From Scalesia atractyloides (Eukaryota > Streptophyta > Magnoliopsida > Asterales > Asteraceae), in contig CAMTDV010000012.1 in assembly GCA_947069175.1 (NCBI GenBank), positions 37,852,341 through 37,916,340 on the forward strand: a stretch of DNA of 64,000 bases, read 5' to 3'. The position numbers were made by a program, and so were the translations under genes. The notes under the pieces were generated by a model. That model had not been told where the DNA came from. It made no database searches and worked only from the letters and a program-made list of their open reading frames with translations. How positions within the stretch are numbered: the stretch's first letter is position 1; every line of letters begins with the position of its first letter. Of the stretch, positions 10,453 through 22,623 are shown piece after piece.

Positions 10453-11796
10453 TTTAGACGAGGCCTGAGCCCACTTTTTTGGGATTTGTGGTTTTTATTT
10501 GATGGTGATTTTTTGGTTAAAACAATTTATGGTCTGTAATCCTGAACAATAGATTTCTAGGTTAAGGATCACTGATCCATAGAACAATGGGGGGTGGAAA
10601 AGGTGGATGGGTCCTTTTGTTTGTAGAGGATGAAGCCTTTGGCACCCCTCGCTTTTATTTTCCTGCACTTTATGAACAATTAGCAACAAACACCCTGCAT
10701 CAGCCCAAGTGGACGGGTCACGTTTTGCTTGTAGAAACTTGGGTTGATCATTTTGGTTACCTTAGCAGGGTTTTAATAAAATCTAACCTTTTGGCTATAT
10801 TTGTGTACAAAGATTTGTTTTGATATGTTTGTGACTCTTTATTCAAATAGTATGTTTGTAAAATATTATAAAGTTTTCCTTATAAGAATTTAGAAAAATT
10901 CAAGTTGTCAAAAAAATTACCAATCCCATAATGATAATTGTAGGAAAATTAATAATGAAGTGTAACATATAATTAATGAAGTGTTTAAGTCATTATAACC
11001 TTAAGATTAAGGTTTGGATTTGTAATCTTAAAAACTACATTATGCAAATGAATCAGTCCACGTTAGATTCTTTTATCCAAGATCCTTTATATGAATCAGT
11101 CAGATGATCTTTCAAGATCTAGGATACCTTATTGAATTTACTGAGGACTAAAGCCAAAAACTATTGACAATCATAAACTAGGACAACCAAGGACAGCCAA
11201 TAACAAACGGTGGGACGAGCCCAACGACTTAGGAACAAGCCTAACAAACTGGAGACGAGCCCAACGACTTAGGGACAAGCCCAACAAACTAGGGTCTTGC
11301 CTGAATACTGGGGTCTAATCCAAGCTGGGGATAAGCCCACTTCGGTGACATGAAAATGCCAAAACCTTGGCTAACGTGAAAACGTTAGAAACATTAGGAT
11401 AATAGATGTATGGTACGCCTGCCATTATACTTGAGATCCTACATATGGCCAATAACAATGAAATTGTCAGCCACTAAATGTGTACTGGTCCCATTTCCTC
11501 GAACCATACTCGGATAAACGTGCCCTACTGGCGGGGTGTCAAAACCCAATTCATGTGAAAGGTGAAAACCTTTAAACCTTAGAAGGTATAAGATATCTTA
11601 AACGTGGGAGAGAGGTGGCCAACCCCTTAATCCTTTGTAAATGATGTGAAACATTTCTGCAAAAACTTAAAACTTGGTGAAATTTGATGTTAGGTATGTA
11701 ACATCCTATTCTTATGAGAAACAAAAGTAAAGAAAAACTTAAAATAAAATGTTACCGATGTGAGGATCCTGAATCCTTGAGGATCCTTGATCCTTT
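10453..11796 (-). other. Tat element spacer between pol and the antisense ORF
   Basis: No coding frame is supported. It holds a degenerate repeat at 11205-11345 built from GACGAGCCCAACGACTTAGG-like and ACAAGCCCAACAAACT units, several GGATCC-containing motifs (for example 11762-11795) and AT-rich DNA. Confidence 0.5.
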
Positions 11797-12880
11797 TTAC
11801 ATAAAATACTTCTTGAGATGAATAACATTCCAGGCCTTTGGTAAGAGATCACTTTCCATGGTTAATAGACGGTATGCCCCATTTCCTGCCTCTGCTTCTA
11901 TTAGGTAGGGGTCTTCCCACTTAGATGCCAACTTGCCATCAGCTGGGTTTGTGGTATTCTGAAATGCTTTTCTCAACACCAAGTCTCCAACTTGAAATCG
12001 TTTGATCCTGACATTCTTGTTATATGCTCCAGCCATCCTTTGTTGATAACTAGCATCCTTATTCTTGTTAAATCTCTTAGCTCATCCCCAGTATCCAGGT
12101 CTTAAGTTAAATTCTCACTATTTGTTTGAGGACCACGAATGCTTATTCTGACTGTAGGAACCACAATCTCTGTTGGGATCATAACCATAGTCCCAAAGAC
12201 TAGAGAGAAAGGAGTCTGGCATGTAGCATTCTTTGGAGTAGTTCTATCTGCCCAAAGGACATATGGTAACTCTTTAGCCCACTTTCCTTTCTTTGCCCAA
12301 GCTTCTTCTTCAAGTTGTTGATGATGATCTTGTTGCTTGACTCTAGTTGGCCATTAGCTTGTGGATGGACTGATGTGGATGTTATCATCTTGATTCCCCA
12401 ACTGTCACAAAAGTTAGTAGTTCTATTCCTAATAAACTGGGATCCATCGTCGCATATAATTTCAGAAGAAATTCCAAATCTAGTAGTAATGTTTCTTTTA
12501 TAAAGGATGTAACTTCCTTTTCTCTGACTTGAACAAAAGCTTCTGGTTCTATCCATTTGGATAAGTAATCAGTCATGGCTAGCATAAATACTTCCCCCCT
12601 AGTGCCTTTGGAAGTTTGCCAACTATATCCATTCCCCATTTCATGGATTTTCTAGAGGAAATTATTAGATATAAAGGCTTGCTGGTTGATGTAGGATGTT
12701 TCTATGTCTTTGGCAAGCATCACATTTCCTTGCATAATCCAATGCATCCTTCTTCCTTGTGGGCCAGTAGTAGCTTGTTCTAAGGATCCTAGAGAATAGT
12801 GCTCTACCCCCAGTGTGGTTTCCACAGTCTCCTTCATGAAAATCCTTAAGACCTCTTGAATTTCTGGATTCTCATGCATC
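11797..12880 (-). pseudogene. Tat integrase (degraded)
   Basis: Pieces in several frames give an integrase that would join element DNA to the host chromosome. In order on the minus strand they are a region before the core (RRMHWIMQG), the core with MLAMTDYLSKWIEPEAF (first acidic residue in the conserved TDY block), IICDDGSQFI (second) and HPQANGQLESSNKIIINNL (third, the E in ESSN). The C-terminal part reads VGDLVLRKAFQNT...KWEDPYLI and ends with AWNVIHLKKYFM. The SKWIE and HPQANGQ forms are usual for Tat/Athila elements. Frameshifts near 12390, 12200 and 12040 break it. Confidence 0.75.
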
Positions 12881-14280
12881 GCAAGTAGGGACCTGCAAGA
12901 GATCGTTTATACAAAATGTTATTTAATATAGTAAATTGAGATACCTTAACCCTGAAGGCTTTGGGATTCTCCCCTGTGGGAATTTCCCCATTCTGAATGT
13001 AGTTCATAATTGGAAGGATCCATGATCCTGAATTCAGCGCACATCACTGGGTACAATTGTAGTATCCTCAACTATTTCCAATGCTACATTTTTCTCAATT
13101 GCGGGAAAAAGAATGTGGATAATAGGTATTCTCATGTCTTCTAGTATCTTTTAGGATGATCCTAAATTTGCCAATGCATCTGCCCTGACATTTTCTACTC
13201 TAGGTACCTGCATTATACTGAAAGAATCGAAAGCATCTGCTAGTTTCTTATGACAATTTCTAAATATTTAATTAATTTCCCACGCTTCACAGCATATGAG
13301 CCATTATAATGGTTAGTAATTAGCAATGAATCTATGTACACTTGAAGATACCTGATCCTTATTTGTTTAGCTAATTGCAAACCTGCTATTAAGGCCTCAT
13401 ACTCTGCTTCATTGTTAGTTGTCCGAAACTCACAAGCAATGGACTGGGGGTATTATTTCCCCCTGTGGCGATTTTAGTAGTATTCCAAGCCCAGTTCATA
13501 TGACATTTGAGGCTCCATCAGTGAAGAGTGTCAAGGATCCTTGGTCTCCTTAAGCTGTTAAACCTCTAATTCAGTTTCCCATTGTAGATCACTATGAAAT
13601 CAGCCACAAAGTATGCCAAAGCTTGAGACTTGATAGCAGTTCTTGGTTCATATTTTATATCATATGCACTAAGTTTGACTGCTCATTGTGCCATTCTTCC
13701 TGACATTTATGGTTTCCTGAAAACATTCTTGATAGGAAAATTAGTTTTCACAATAATAGTATGTGTTTCAAACTAATGTCTAAATTTAGTGGAAGCCATG
13801 CAAGAATTAACTTTCTCTAAATTCGAGTACCTGGGTCAGCATCAAGAAGGCTTTTACTTATATAGTATACCGGATGTTGTTGGCCTTCATATCCTTAACT
13901 AACACTACACTTACAGCTTTACCGAGACAGCTAAGTACAAGGATAATGGCTCACCATCCTCTAGTTTCATCAGGGCTGATGCTAAGGATAGATAATCCTT
14001 CAGGGCTTTAAGTGCAGCTTCATGCTTCTCAGTACACTCGAATTTGTTATTCTTCCTTGGAATATCATAAAAATCTTTGCACTTTTCTGAGGACTTTGAA
14101 ATGAATCTGTTTATGGCCGCGATCCTTCCTGTCAGTCTTTGTACATTGGCAGGGGATTTTATATTCACAATTGCCTTTAAATAGCTCAAGGCTTGCTTCA
14201 ATCCCTCTCTTTGTCACCATATAGCCTAAGAATTTTCCATCTTTGACACCAAAGTGGCACTTTGAAGGATTTAGCTTCAT
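12881..14280 (-). pseudogene. Tat RNase H and RT connection region (degraded)
   Basis: The RT connection segment at 13911-14201 reads SPANVQRLTGRIAAINRF, then KHEAALKALKDYL. A recognisable RNase H core near 13330-13440 reads TTNNEAEYEALIAGLQLAKQ, containing the conserved glutamate of the NEAEYEAL block, followed by an IDS segment. The frames are broken by several stops and shifts, so no active product is expected. The enzyme would remove RNA from the RNA-DNA hybrid in reverse transcription. Confidence 0.7.
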
Positions 14281-14597
14281 GTTGTATTGATCAAGGATAT
14301 TGAATGCTATTTCAAGATCCTTAAGATGACCCTCAGCTTTCTTGGACTAATCATACCATGTTGTGTATATACACTTCCAGTAGTGTCTCCAATATGCTCT
14401 TTGAACATAATATTGACCAGTCTTTGGTAGGTGGCACCTGCATTTCTTAGTCCAAAAGGCATTACAATATAACAGTATATGCCAGTAGGAGTCATGAATG
14501 TTGTATCCACTTGATCAGATGGTTTCATCTGAATTTGTTAGAATCCAGAGGAAGCATCCATAAAGGTTAACAACTCATGTCCTGCTGTTACATCCAC
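14281..14597 (-). pseudogene. Tat reverse transcriptase, C-terminal half
   Basis: On the minus strand the frame starts next to the solo LTR with AGHELLTFMDASSGF, which contains the first catalytic aspartate. A stop follows, then QMKPSDQVDTTFMTPTGIY and MPFGLRNAGATYQRLVN. The second catalytic block (YxDD) is not intact around 14330-14400. The N-terminal half lies at 18941-19140, on the other side of the inserted LTR. Confidence 0.75.
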
Positions 14598-15825
14598 TGT
14601 GACAAATGGCAAATAACCGGTAATTTCGTACAATTTAATCACTAATTTTATATTATAAATCTCATGCATATTATCGTAATTTGATTACACAACTGAGTCG
14701 TACGATATTAGGGCAAGTAAATCTGATCATAAAATATACTGGTTTCCGTTACGACGCAAAACAAACCAAAACAATGCCCTAAAAGTGTTGGTAGAAAGTG
14801 TTGGACACACTAATTGCAGTGACACTAACTGTGTCGGTAAACCCGCCAAAACGAATCAGGACAAGAATTAACGACATGTTAATGCCATACCTGAGTCCAT
14901 ATACAAATGAAACACATATTTGAGAATAACTATTACAATGATACATAACTTTCCGGTACAATGCCTAAATTGCAAAATTGTTCGTTTCGACCAAAAAGGC
15001 GACAAATGTCGATTTGTCCGCAAGACTAATTCGGAGGATTCTGGATGTCAAGATAAGAATAAAACAATGTTAATCATCCTAAAATAATGTGAGAATAGCA
15101 AAAATGCACAAAAGACACCGTTTCCGGTCATTCGTCAGACAATGCACAATTCGACCGGAAAGCGGCCGATTGTCGAAACAACGAATATTTTAGTGGCCGA
15201 TAGCCTCATCCGGGCATCTAGTGAACTAGTTAAGCCTCATTTGGAACTCGAAATCCATTCAGCCAACATGAGGTCACGGAAACACAACTTTCGGAAAAGT
15301 TCGACGGCGGAACATAAAAGTGCCGATATCGATCGAACGATCGAATGAAAGACATTTCGGCCATCCTAACTCATCGTGTATTCGTCTAGCGAACTATCAT
15401 GCATATGTTTGGATCGGAAAAGCACTAAGTAGATACCATATTAATTGTGGTGGTCGAAGACGAAAGCTTCCGGTACTAAATAAATAGTTTCATTTATTAG
15501 CGATTATTACGACGATGAGCGATCTAGCGACGTATCTGTCATCCGAAACTTATATTGGAGGATCATGTGGATTAAATACCATGTAAACACACCCTAAACA
15601 CTAATCTTATGCTTAAGATGCTAGATCAATAACCCTAATCACCATACTTAACATAATCACCAAAATATCTACAATTTTACCATGTGATAAAAAATAAGTT
15701 ACACTTTCCCCTCCCCTCATTTTGACGGTCACAAGTGGGCCCCATGCCCACTTGATTTTGTTGAAAAATTAAGATTACAAGTATGGTGTTTTAGATATTG
15801 ATGGGACTTGAAAGATGGACATGAT

Positions 15826-15833
15826 TATATAAG
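15826..15833 (+). promoter_or_regulatory. Candidate TATA box of the solo LTR
   Basis: TATATAAG is followed about 30 bp later by a pyrimidine-rich, CACCACCACC-containing leader that would be the start of R. This would divide the LTR into a 1.2 kb U3 and a long R-U5. Confidence 0.45.
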
Positions 15834-17499
15834 ATAATTCCTCATGATCTTATCATTTTCTACATCAAAAAAATTGCAACATTTTCCCCCTCTTCCTCCC
15901 TTCACCTCACGGCTCCAGCACCACCACCACCTTACACCACCACTTAGCCATCACAAACCACCTTTCTTTATACTCTTTGAAGCTTAATCAAGTCCACTAA
16001 AGAAGCTAGCAAGGATGGAGATCATTAGGGTTTCTTAAGGAGCTTCATTTTCTTCCATAATCATCAAGGAACTTATGCACCCTTTGTAAGATAAACTCAT
16101 CCATAATCTAGCTTATTTTTATGTTTAGATTATTAGTGTACAAGTTGATCATCTTGAAAATCAAGAAAAGATAAATCAAAAACCCTAACACACAAACATA
16201 TTAATAACACTAAATATTGTTTATTTTGTGTTGATTATATGTTTATATGATTGTTAGTTAGGAAGTTGAAGTTGTTTATGTTAAAAGTATGATATAAAAG
16301 TGGGATGATCTTGTGTGATTTGGTATAAAAATGAAGATTTAAACATGATAAGGTTTAAATCTAAACAAGATCATCAACTACATCATCCATGAAAAATACT
16401 ACAACTTAAAGATAATTTTTATGCATATAAATGATTTTATAAGAAGTAAACACTTGTATTTTAGTTGTAATCACCTTAAAAATGTGTAGTAATCAAGGGG
16501 TTAAGTGCATGGACTTGGTTAAATAACATGATAAAAGTAGTGTTTTGAAATGGTTAATAAATATTAAAAATTCACTTGATTTACTAGGATTTTAAACCAT
16601 AAAAAGTCATGGATAATGATAGTTTGATTATGTAAAATAAATATTGATGGATTGTTGATGATGATTATGAGCTTAAACAGGTTTTAATACGTTTTTGAAA
16701 CATGGAAAACGCCGTAGTTAGGGGAAACTATGGCGAAATTTTCTAAAAATCTAATCGCGATTAAAACATGATTAGTGGGGTGATTAGTGGGACTAAACAC
16801 GATTAGTAACTTAAATCGTCATTAAGTAGACTCTAATGACAAGTGTTATCCCTAAATGGCCAAGTGTTTAACAAAATTAAAAATATGTATTTATAAGTAA
16901 AAATAGATGCTTTTTCCTAATATATATTTCTACTTGGAAAATAATACAAGTATATATTTATATTTTTGTTAGCAATAACTTTGTATGTATACATGTGTGT
17001 ATTGTATCTGTATGTATTAGAAACTTAGGGTATTCACAATAAAAATACCCACCATATACAAAATACAAACACTTGAGCAATACACTAAGTGTTGGTAACA
17101 TAACAAATATATTCTTGAAATGTGTTGAAACAATAATCGGACAAACGAGACGATGCTAACAATAGGCGAACATTCAAGATTACACCGTCGCTTCGACGAC
17201 CAACGGGTGAATCGCCGGCACTAAAGGTCATTAAAACAACGGGCGATTCTCGACGAAAACGAACATGTAATAAACGACACCGACGCCGAGTATAAATATA
17301 TATATTTAGACGCTCAACATATATATATGTTATCGAAATCAAAATCCGGAAAGTTAAAAATATAAAAAAGTTAGAAAATTATAAGTAAATACTTATAAGA
17401 AAAATGGGCTTTTAATAAATAAATGTGGTCTAGGCCCAAATTGTAAAAGTCTTGGACAAGGCCCAATTCCATAATATTTATGGATAAGGCCCAAAACTA

Positions 17500-17830
17500 A
17501 TAAAATCCCAACAAGACATAAATTACATGGGCTAGGCCCAATGACATAAAAACATGGCTAGGCTCAAGGACATAAAATACATGGGCTAGGCCCAATGAAA
17601 TAAATTACATGGGCTAGGCCCAATGACATAAAAACATGGCTAGGCCCAAAGATATAAATTGCATGGGCTAGGCTCAATGACAAGAAAACATGGGCTAGGC
17701 CCAATGACAAGAATACATGGGCTGGGCCCAATGACAAGAAAACATGGGCTAGGCCCAAAGGCATAGATGACATGGGCTAGGCCCAATGACAAGAAAACAT
17801 GGGCTAGGCCCAATGACATGTGAAGGGCAA
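17500..17830. repeat. Minisatellite built on GGGCTAGGCCCAA
   Basis: About eleven units of 25-30 bp carry the short palindrome GGGCTAGGCCC plus an ATGACA(A/T)GAAAACAT-like arm. Looser GGCCCAA units begin near 17430. Open frames across it on the minus strand (17564-17846) are repeat artefacts. Confidence 0.85.
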
Positions 17831-17854
17831 GGCCCAGTTCACACATTATTTGAA

Positions 17855-17907
17855 AACAATAATATATATATATATATATTATATATATATATATAATATA
17901 TATAACA
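17855..17907. repeat. (TA)n palindromic tract
   Basis: Almost pure alternating AT with central TATTATA, able to form a long hairpin; a simple-sequence tract within the solo LTR. Confidence 0.85.
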
Positions 17908-18940
17908 ATATTAATCGAGCAAACAAACTACCAACACTATGATAACATTATAAGTCGTTTAATCATAACAAAGAAATGCATAACAAGAATTCAAGATGAA
18001 CAACGAGTACAAGGTCCATTGAGACCTAGGTGTCTAATGAAACCAATACGCATGTAGGTTACATACGTTGCGGACACCGATCGATAAGTAGTACGACTTA
18101 ACGAAACGCAAAAGCTGTGAGTTCATGTCCCTCCTTTCAATTATTTCAAGCTTTGTTTTAAACTATCGAGGGGAAATACATGTCATGTCAAAACAGTATG
18201 TTAGCTATGGGTTAGCAGATAACAGATCACTGTGCGTAAGTAGGATGATGACAATAGTAACCATTAATCACTTAGTGACCAAGGTGCAAAGAAGTAGATC
18301 TGTTGTGTTTGAGACCCGCTCCACTCCTGGTTGGTATACCCTTCGGAGTGCTTTTGTGATCCCAATGATGTCAAAGTAGTCTTGGTTTGGTTACTTACTT
18401 ATGGCACAAGTATGTCAGGGTGCTCACGACACACTGATAGATCCTTAAATAACTCACTGATGCTAATAACATACTTGGATTTCAATACAGGTTTTCAAGG
18501 ATGACATTTTGATATGAAAAAATTAAACTACATGAACTCGCCAACTTTATGTTGACTTTTTAAAATTACATGTAGTTCAGCACGCAAGACTTGAGCTGGT
18601 GATGGGATCCGGGTATGGGATTTGTCAAGACAACGATGTACTACCTTTTGGAGGGTTTGCCTTTTATATCCCAACTCCGTATGGGTATATAGGTGTCAAA
18701 GCCTCATTATGAAATTGTGATGAAAACAAGTCTTATTTTGGAACAATGTGTTTTAAACTATGTTTGTAAGTGGTAAACTGAGACAGATAACAATGTGATT
18801 TCACTTTTGAAAGTTGTAAATGTGTAATGAAACTTAGTAATGGCATGACATCGTTGTTATTTAATACTGTTTACTAAATTGGATGCAATGATTACCTAAT
18901 AGTCACACACTTGCGCTTCCGCTACGACCGGGGTGTGACA

Positions 18941-19535
18941 TCCACCATGGAGTCAATGTGTTAAAGTGGGAAAGGATCCTTGGGACATGCCTTGTTTAAT
19001 TTGTAAAATCAACATATACCCTACACTTTCCATTTTCTTTTGAATAATCACCATATTGGCCAACCATTTTGGATACTTAACTTCCCTAATCATACCCGCC
19101 TTCAAGAGTTATCTACCTCCTCTTGGATAATAAGGTTCTTTTCAGGTGCAATTTTCTTCTTTTTTAATGAATTGGCCTGAAAGATTTATAAATTCCCAAT
19201 TTATGTGTTATAATATCTTTAGAAAAACCTGTCATGTCCTCGTGTTTCCAAGCAAAGTAGACTTTCTTCTTTTCAGGAGGGATACTGTCATGGATCCCGG
19301 ATCCTGTGAGAACTTTGATTTCAGGATCCTGGGGATCCAGTATTACATCTTTTATATCTTGTTCTACTGCCTCCAGGACACTCCTTGGAGGTTGCTGTGA
19401 TTGCTATGCCGCCCTTGGTTTTGATGTCGGCTTCATTGAGAGGTGTATAATTCTTGGCCTCTTGCTGATCGTTTTCTATCTTCACTACCCCCAAGGTATT
19501 GGTAGTTTTACACATTGGTGGTAGGTTGATGGGCA
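18941..19535 (-). pseudogene. Tat reverse transcriptase, N-terminal half
   Basis: The minus-strand translation across 18941-19140 contains KYPKWLANMVIIQKK followed by a GYMLILQIKQGMSQGSFP stretch, a decayed form of the family block that ends in a CPKD-like motif. It then runs into the solo LTR, and the frame continues at 14597. The stretch to 19535 corresponds to the RT N-terminal extension and the linker from protease; it is broken by stops. Confidence 0.7.
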
Positions 19536-19540
19536 AGCTT

Positions 19541-19825
19541 TCATTTCGTGAATCCAATGCCTGCCAAGGATAACATTGCAACAAGACAAGCAGTCAATAA
19601 CACAAAATCTTTGTACAAAGTTTTCCCCCTATCAATGTAGATTGGGAGTTTGATGTCCCCTAGTGTGTTTTTCGTTTCACCGCTGAATCCTACAAGGACT
19701 GATGATCTCCGAATTATTTTTGCTTCTGGGATGTTCATCTTCTTCAGGACATCAAGCCGTATGATGTTCACAGAGCTTCCACCATCTATCACGATCCTAC
19801 AAACAAAGGGATTAGCTATAAACAA
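19541..19825 (-). pseudogene. Tat aspartic protease
   Basis: The frame encodes NPFVCRIVIDGGSSVNIIRLDVL, the retropepsin active-site region in the DGGS form common in Tat elements, then VGFSGETKNTLGDIKLPIYI, the flap-side segment. The enzyme would cut the gag-pol polyprotein. Frameshifts downstream separate it from reverse transcriptase. Confidence 0.75.
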
Positions 19826-19929
19826 AGTAATAACTAGGCCATTATAATAAGGATCCTAAATATCAACACAGTCATCCGCATCAAAGGATATAACTTTCTG
19901 CTGAGTTAGAGTGGAGGTCCTAATGGGCC

Positions 19930-21894
19930 TATCTTCATTCTCCAACTTGGTTTCTTTGGCATGCCTCTTTGCCGCCGAGAACGAGTTTCCATAAATATCT
20001 GACCCTCCGGATAAAGTTTATAATTTGTGCGTCGGCCAGAGGTGGAGCAGCTTTTTCTGGAACATTATCAAGATCCTGGATCCTTGACTTCTTCCTGCCC
20101 AACAACTCTTTCAAGTGCCCCTTACTGAGGAGGTAGCATATTTCTTTCTTTAGAGCTATGCATTCGTCAGTCAAATGCCCAAAGTCTTCATGGTAGGCAC
20201 CCCACTTGGACTTATCCTCGTTCTTCTACGGCCACCTAGCTTTTTCACCTAAGTTATGCAAGGCAAGCATCAATTCATTGTTATTAACAAAAAAGAAATA
20301 TTTAGATATTCGAGGATATTCCTCCTCATTATCATTTTGTTAAACTGCGTGAACATTCTATTATCAGGTTTGGAGTACGGCTTGGATCTGTTATTCTTGT
20401 AGAAGGATCCTTGCTTCTTGTCGTTCTACTCTATGTGCTAGAATCAGTAAGTCTGTCTTGTATTCTCTTGTCATCCTCTAATCGGACGAATCTTAGAGCC
20501 CTGTTTCTAACTTCGTCCAAGTTCCTGCAAGGGGTCATGACAAGGTCATTGTAAAATGGAGAATCCTTTTGTAATCCCAATTTAAATGCTTCAATCGCAG
20601 TTGCAACATCTAGATTCAGGATTTTGAAGGACTCTTTACCAAACTTGGTGACATAATCCCTTAAGGATTAATCACGAGCCTGGGTTATCCTATTTAAGTC
20701 ACTAGTTAGCCTTTCAAAAGTTCTACTGCATGAAAACTGGTTATTAAATAGGATAACTAAGTGCGAGAATGAAGTAATGGAGTAGGGAGGAAGACTTAGC
20801 AGTCATTTGAATGTTGATCCAGTGAGTGTGGATTTGAAGCCTTTACACAAGCATGCTTCTTTTAACCTTTCGGGAATGGGGTTTATCTCCATTCTCTCCT
20901 GGTATTGTGCCTCGTGTTCCTCTGGATCAGTTGTTCTGTCATTTAACTTCATGTTAGGTGTCTGGAAGCGTTTTGGAATCTCTGCCTAGCATATGGGTAG
21001 TGCAAAGCGAGACATCTTGTGACTTCCATCCGAGATTTCAGGAATAGGCTTAACTAATTCTCAAACGTGGATATCATATCCTTAATTCTGTAACTCCCTA
21101 GCCATGTCCTGACTGATACCTACATCCTGCGTAAAACCATGTTAGTATCCATAAAGGTATACTAAAATTGTTACCTCCCGTTTGACTCAAAGGTGGTATC
21201 GTAGAAGTGATAAGAGATGTCCGCTGTCACAGTAGGGCTTGAGGAACCGATATTTTGCATCGGGATGAAATCCCCATGATGGGCTTAAGAGCTTCTAAGT
21301 GGTTGACTCCTTGAGGATTCATGATCCTGAAAGATGTTGGATCCAGGATACATTGGTTTTGAAGGCCTTGATGGATAATCCATGGATCCTAGAACTCGAG
21401 CTAAAGATCCTTGATGCTGAAAGTAGGATCCTTGAGACTGGTACATTCACTGTGATCCTCCAGGTTGGTAGAAGGATCCTTGAGGCTGAGTCGTCAATAT
21501 CCTGCGAAGTTAGAGATCCTTGAGGTTGGAAGTAGGATCTTGAATGCTGGATTGTTGATGATGGAGTAGCAAAATTGAATGACCTAGGCATCAGTGGAGA
21601 CTGATCTTCTGCTGGTCTCTTCTACTTTTTTATTTCATCATTTCGCAAAGGATACTCTGGTTGCTGCTCCATGTAGCCTTTCATCTGCAAAATCAAAACA
21701 GAAACATCCTTGTTAGCAATTGTAGAAGAAGAAACAACAGAAGTTTTTGATCCTATGAAGATGGATGATGTCTTCTTTTGAGCATTTTCAGCATTCTTCT
21801 GAAATGCTGGGGGAATGAGAGGCAAAGGCATTGTGGTTTGAGATGAGGTAACCGCCGGCATGGCACTTGAAGTAGCCTTCCCTTGAGAGGCCAT
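19930..21894 (-). pseudogene. Tat gag (degraded)
   Basis: The probable start is at 21894 (MASQGKATSSAMP), about 50 bp downstream of the primer binding site. A low-complexity region at 21300-21590 follows. The capsid core near 20450-20620 reads AIEAFKLGLQKDSPFYNDLV, then MTPCRNLDEVRNRALRFVRL. The C-terminal part reads YHEDFGHLTDECIALKKEI, then a CYLLSKGHLKELLGRKK segment (20174-19935). Many stops and shifts break the frame, so no functional capsid protein is expected. Confidence 0.7.
21299..21545. repeat. Degenerate GGATCCTTGAGG repeat in Tat gag
   Basis: Around eight imperfect units of 25-45 bp share GGATCCTTGAGGCTG-like cores. Single GGATCC/GATCC motifs of the same kind occur across the Tat element (11762, 13011, 19295, 22521), so the motif appears characteristic of the family. 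Confidence 0.6.
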
Positions 21895-21942
21895 GAAGTT
21901 AATGGAAATAAACGAAAATTCTTAGAATTGAAGCACCACTTG

Positions 21943-21959
21943 CCCCACGATGGGCGCCA
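21943..21959 (-). other. Primer binding site of the Tat element
   Basis: On the minus strand the sequence reads TGGCGCCCATCGTGGGG, a form of the TGGCGCC-type primer site found just inside Tat/Athila 5' LTRs. It lies between the LTR end and the gag start. Confidence 0.75.
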
Positions 21960-21966
21960 AATTATT

Positions 21967-22623
21967 TTGATAAAAAATCAAGCTAAGGATAATGTAGCCA
22001 AATATGATTTTGTAAGGTTGTGTGCTTGAATGTTTGATCAATTGAATAATCAATAAATGAAATGTAAATGAGAATGAACATAAGGATTTATACGAGGAAA
22101 AAAGCCGTTGATCTTTAGAAGATCTCCTGCATAAAAAACCTCGGTGATGGAAATTACCGATCACCAACTATATTGAACAAACAAGCTAGAATTCAATACA
22201 ACTTTGGAAGATAATGAGCTCAATACAATGAAATCTAGTGTCAGTGTTGTGAACGGTTTGAGTGTTGCGAGAGAGTGTGTTCGTATGATGTGTTTTTTTT
22301 TTAAAATGAGTCTCATTATCCCCTTACAAAATTGGAAATAATTAGATAACAAACAATCCAAAAAATATGCAAGTCTCTCACTATCACCCAGAACGGCTAC
22401 TGCTTCACTTGCACTTGCTTGAATCTAAGCATGTTCTGCGATATTCCAGCATAGAACGGTACACTTCAATCAAACTAAAAAACACAGGAAACAATTGTTA
22501 GCCAACATAGTTGATAATAAGGATCCTTGATCCTCAGACTTCTTGCACCATCCATTAAGGATCAGTGATCAAAGATAAATCTCAGGATACATGATCCATA
22601 GTATTGAAATCAATGCCCTAACA
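21967..22623 (-). repeat. 5' LTR of the Tat element
   Basis: On the minus strand the LTR begins TGTTAGGGCATTGATTTC at 22623 and ends near TTTTTTATCA at 21967, about 657 bp. The 3' boundary is less certain than the 5' one. No second copy is in the window; it should lie left of position 1. Confidence 0.65.

Larger units (their letters stand above)
14593..18945 (+). mobile_element. Solo LTR (4343 bp) with TCCAC target duplication
   Basis: The insert runs from TGTGACAAATGG at 14598 to GGGGTGTGACA at 18940 and is flanked by TCCAC at 14593-14597 and 18941-18945. The host reverse transcriptase frame is continuous across the joined flanks. I find no internal gag or pol and no second copy of the ends within it, so it is best read as a solo LTR left by recombination between the LTRs of a full element. 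The CGACCGGGGTGTGACA end suggests plus orientation. Confidence 0.82.
9073..22623 (-). mobile_element. Tat-lineage Ty3/gypsy retrotransposon, decayed and nested
   Basis: Reading on the minus strand, the element shows 5' LTR, primer binding site, gag, protease, reverse transcriptase, RNase H and integrase. After pol comes a frame on the opposite strand, an arrangement known from Tat/Retand-type elements. The gag and protease motifs (TDECIALKKEI; IVIDGGSSVNI) are of the Tat type. All coding parts have many stops and shifts. Its 3' end is displaced beyond the window by the gag-only element, and 14598-18940 is a later insertion. Confidence 0.8.
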
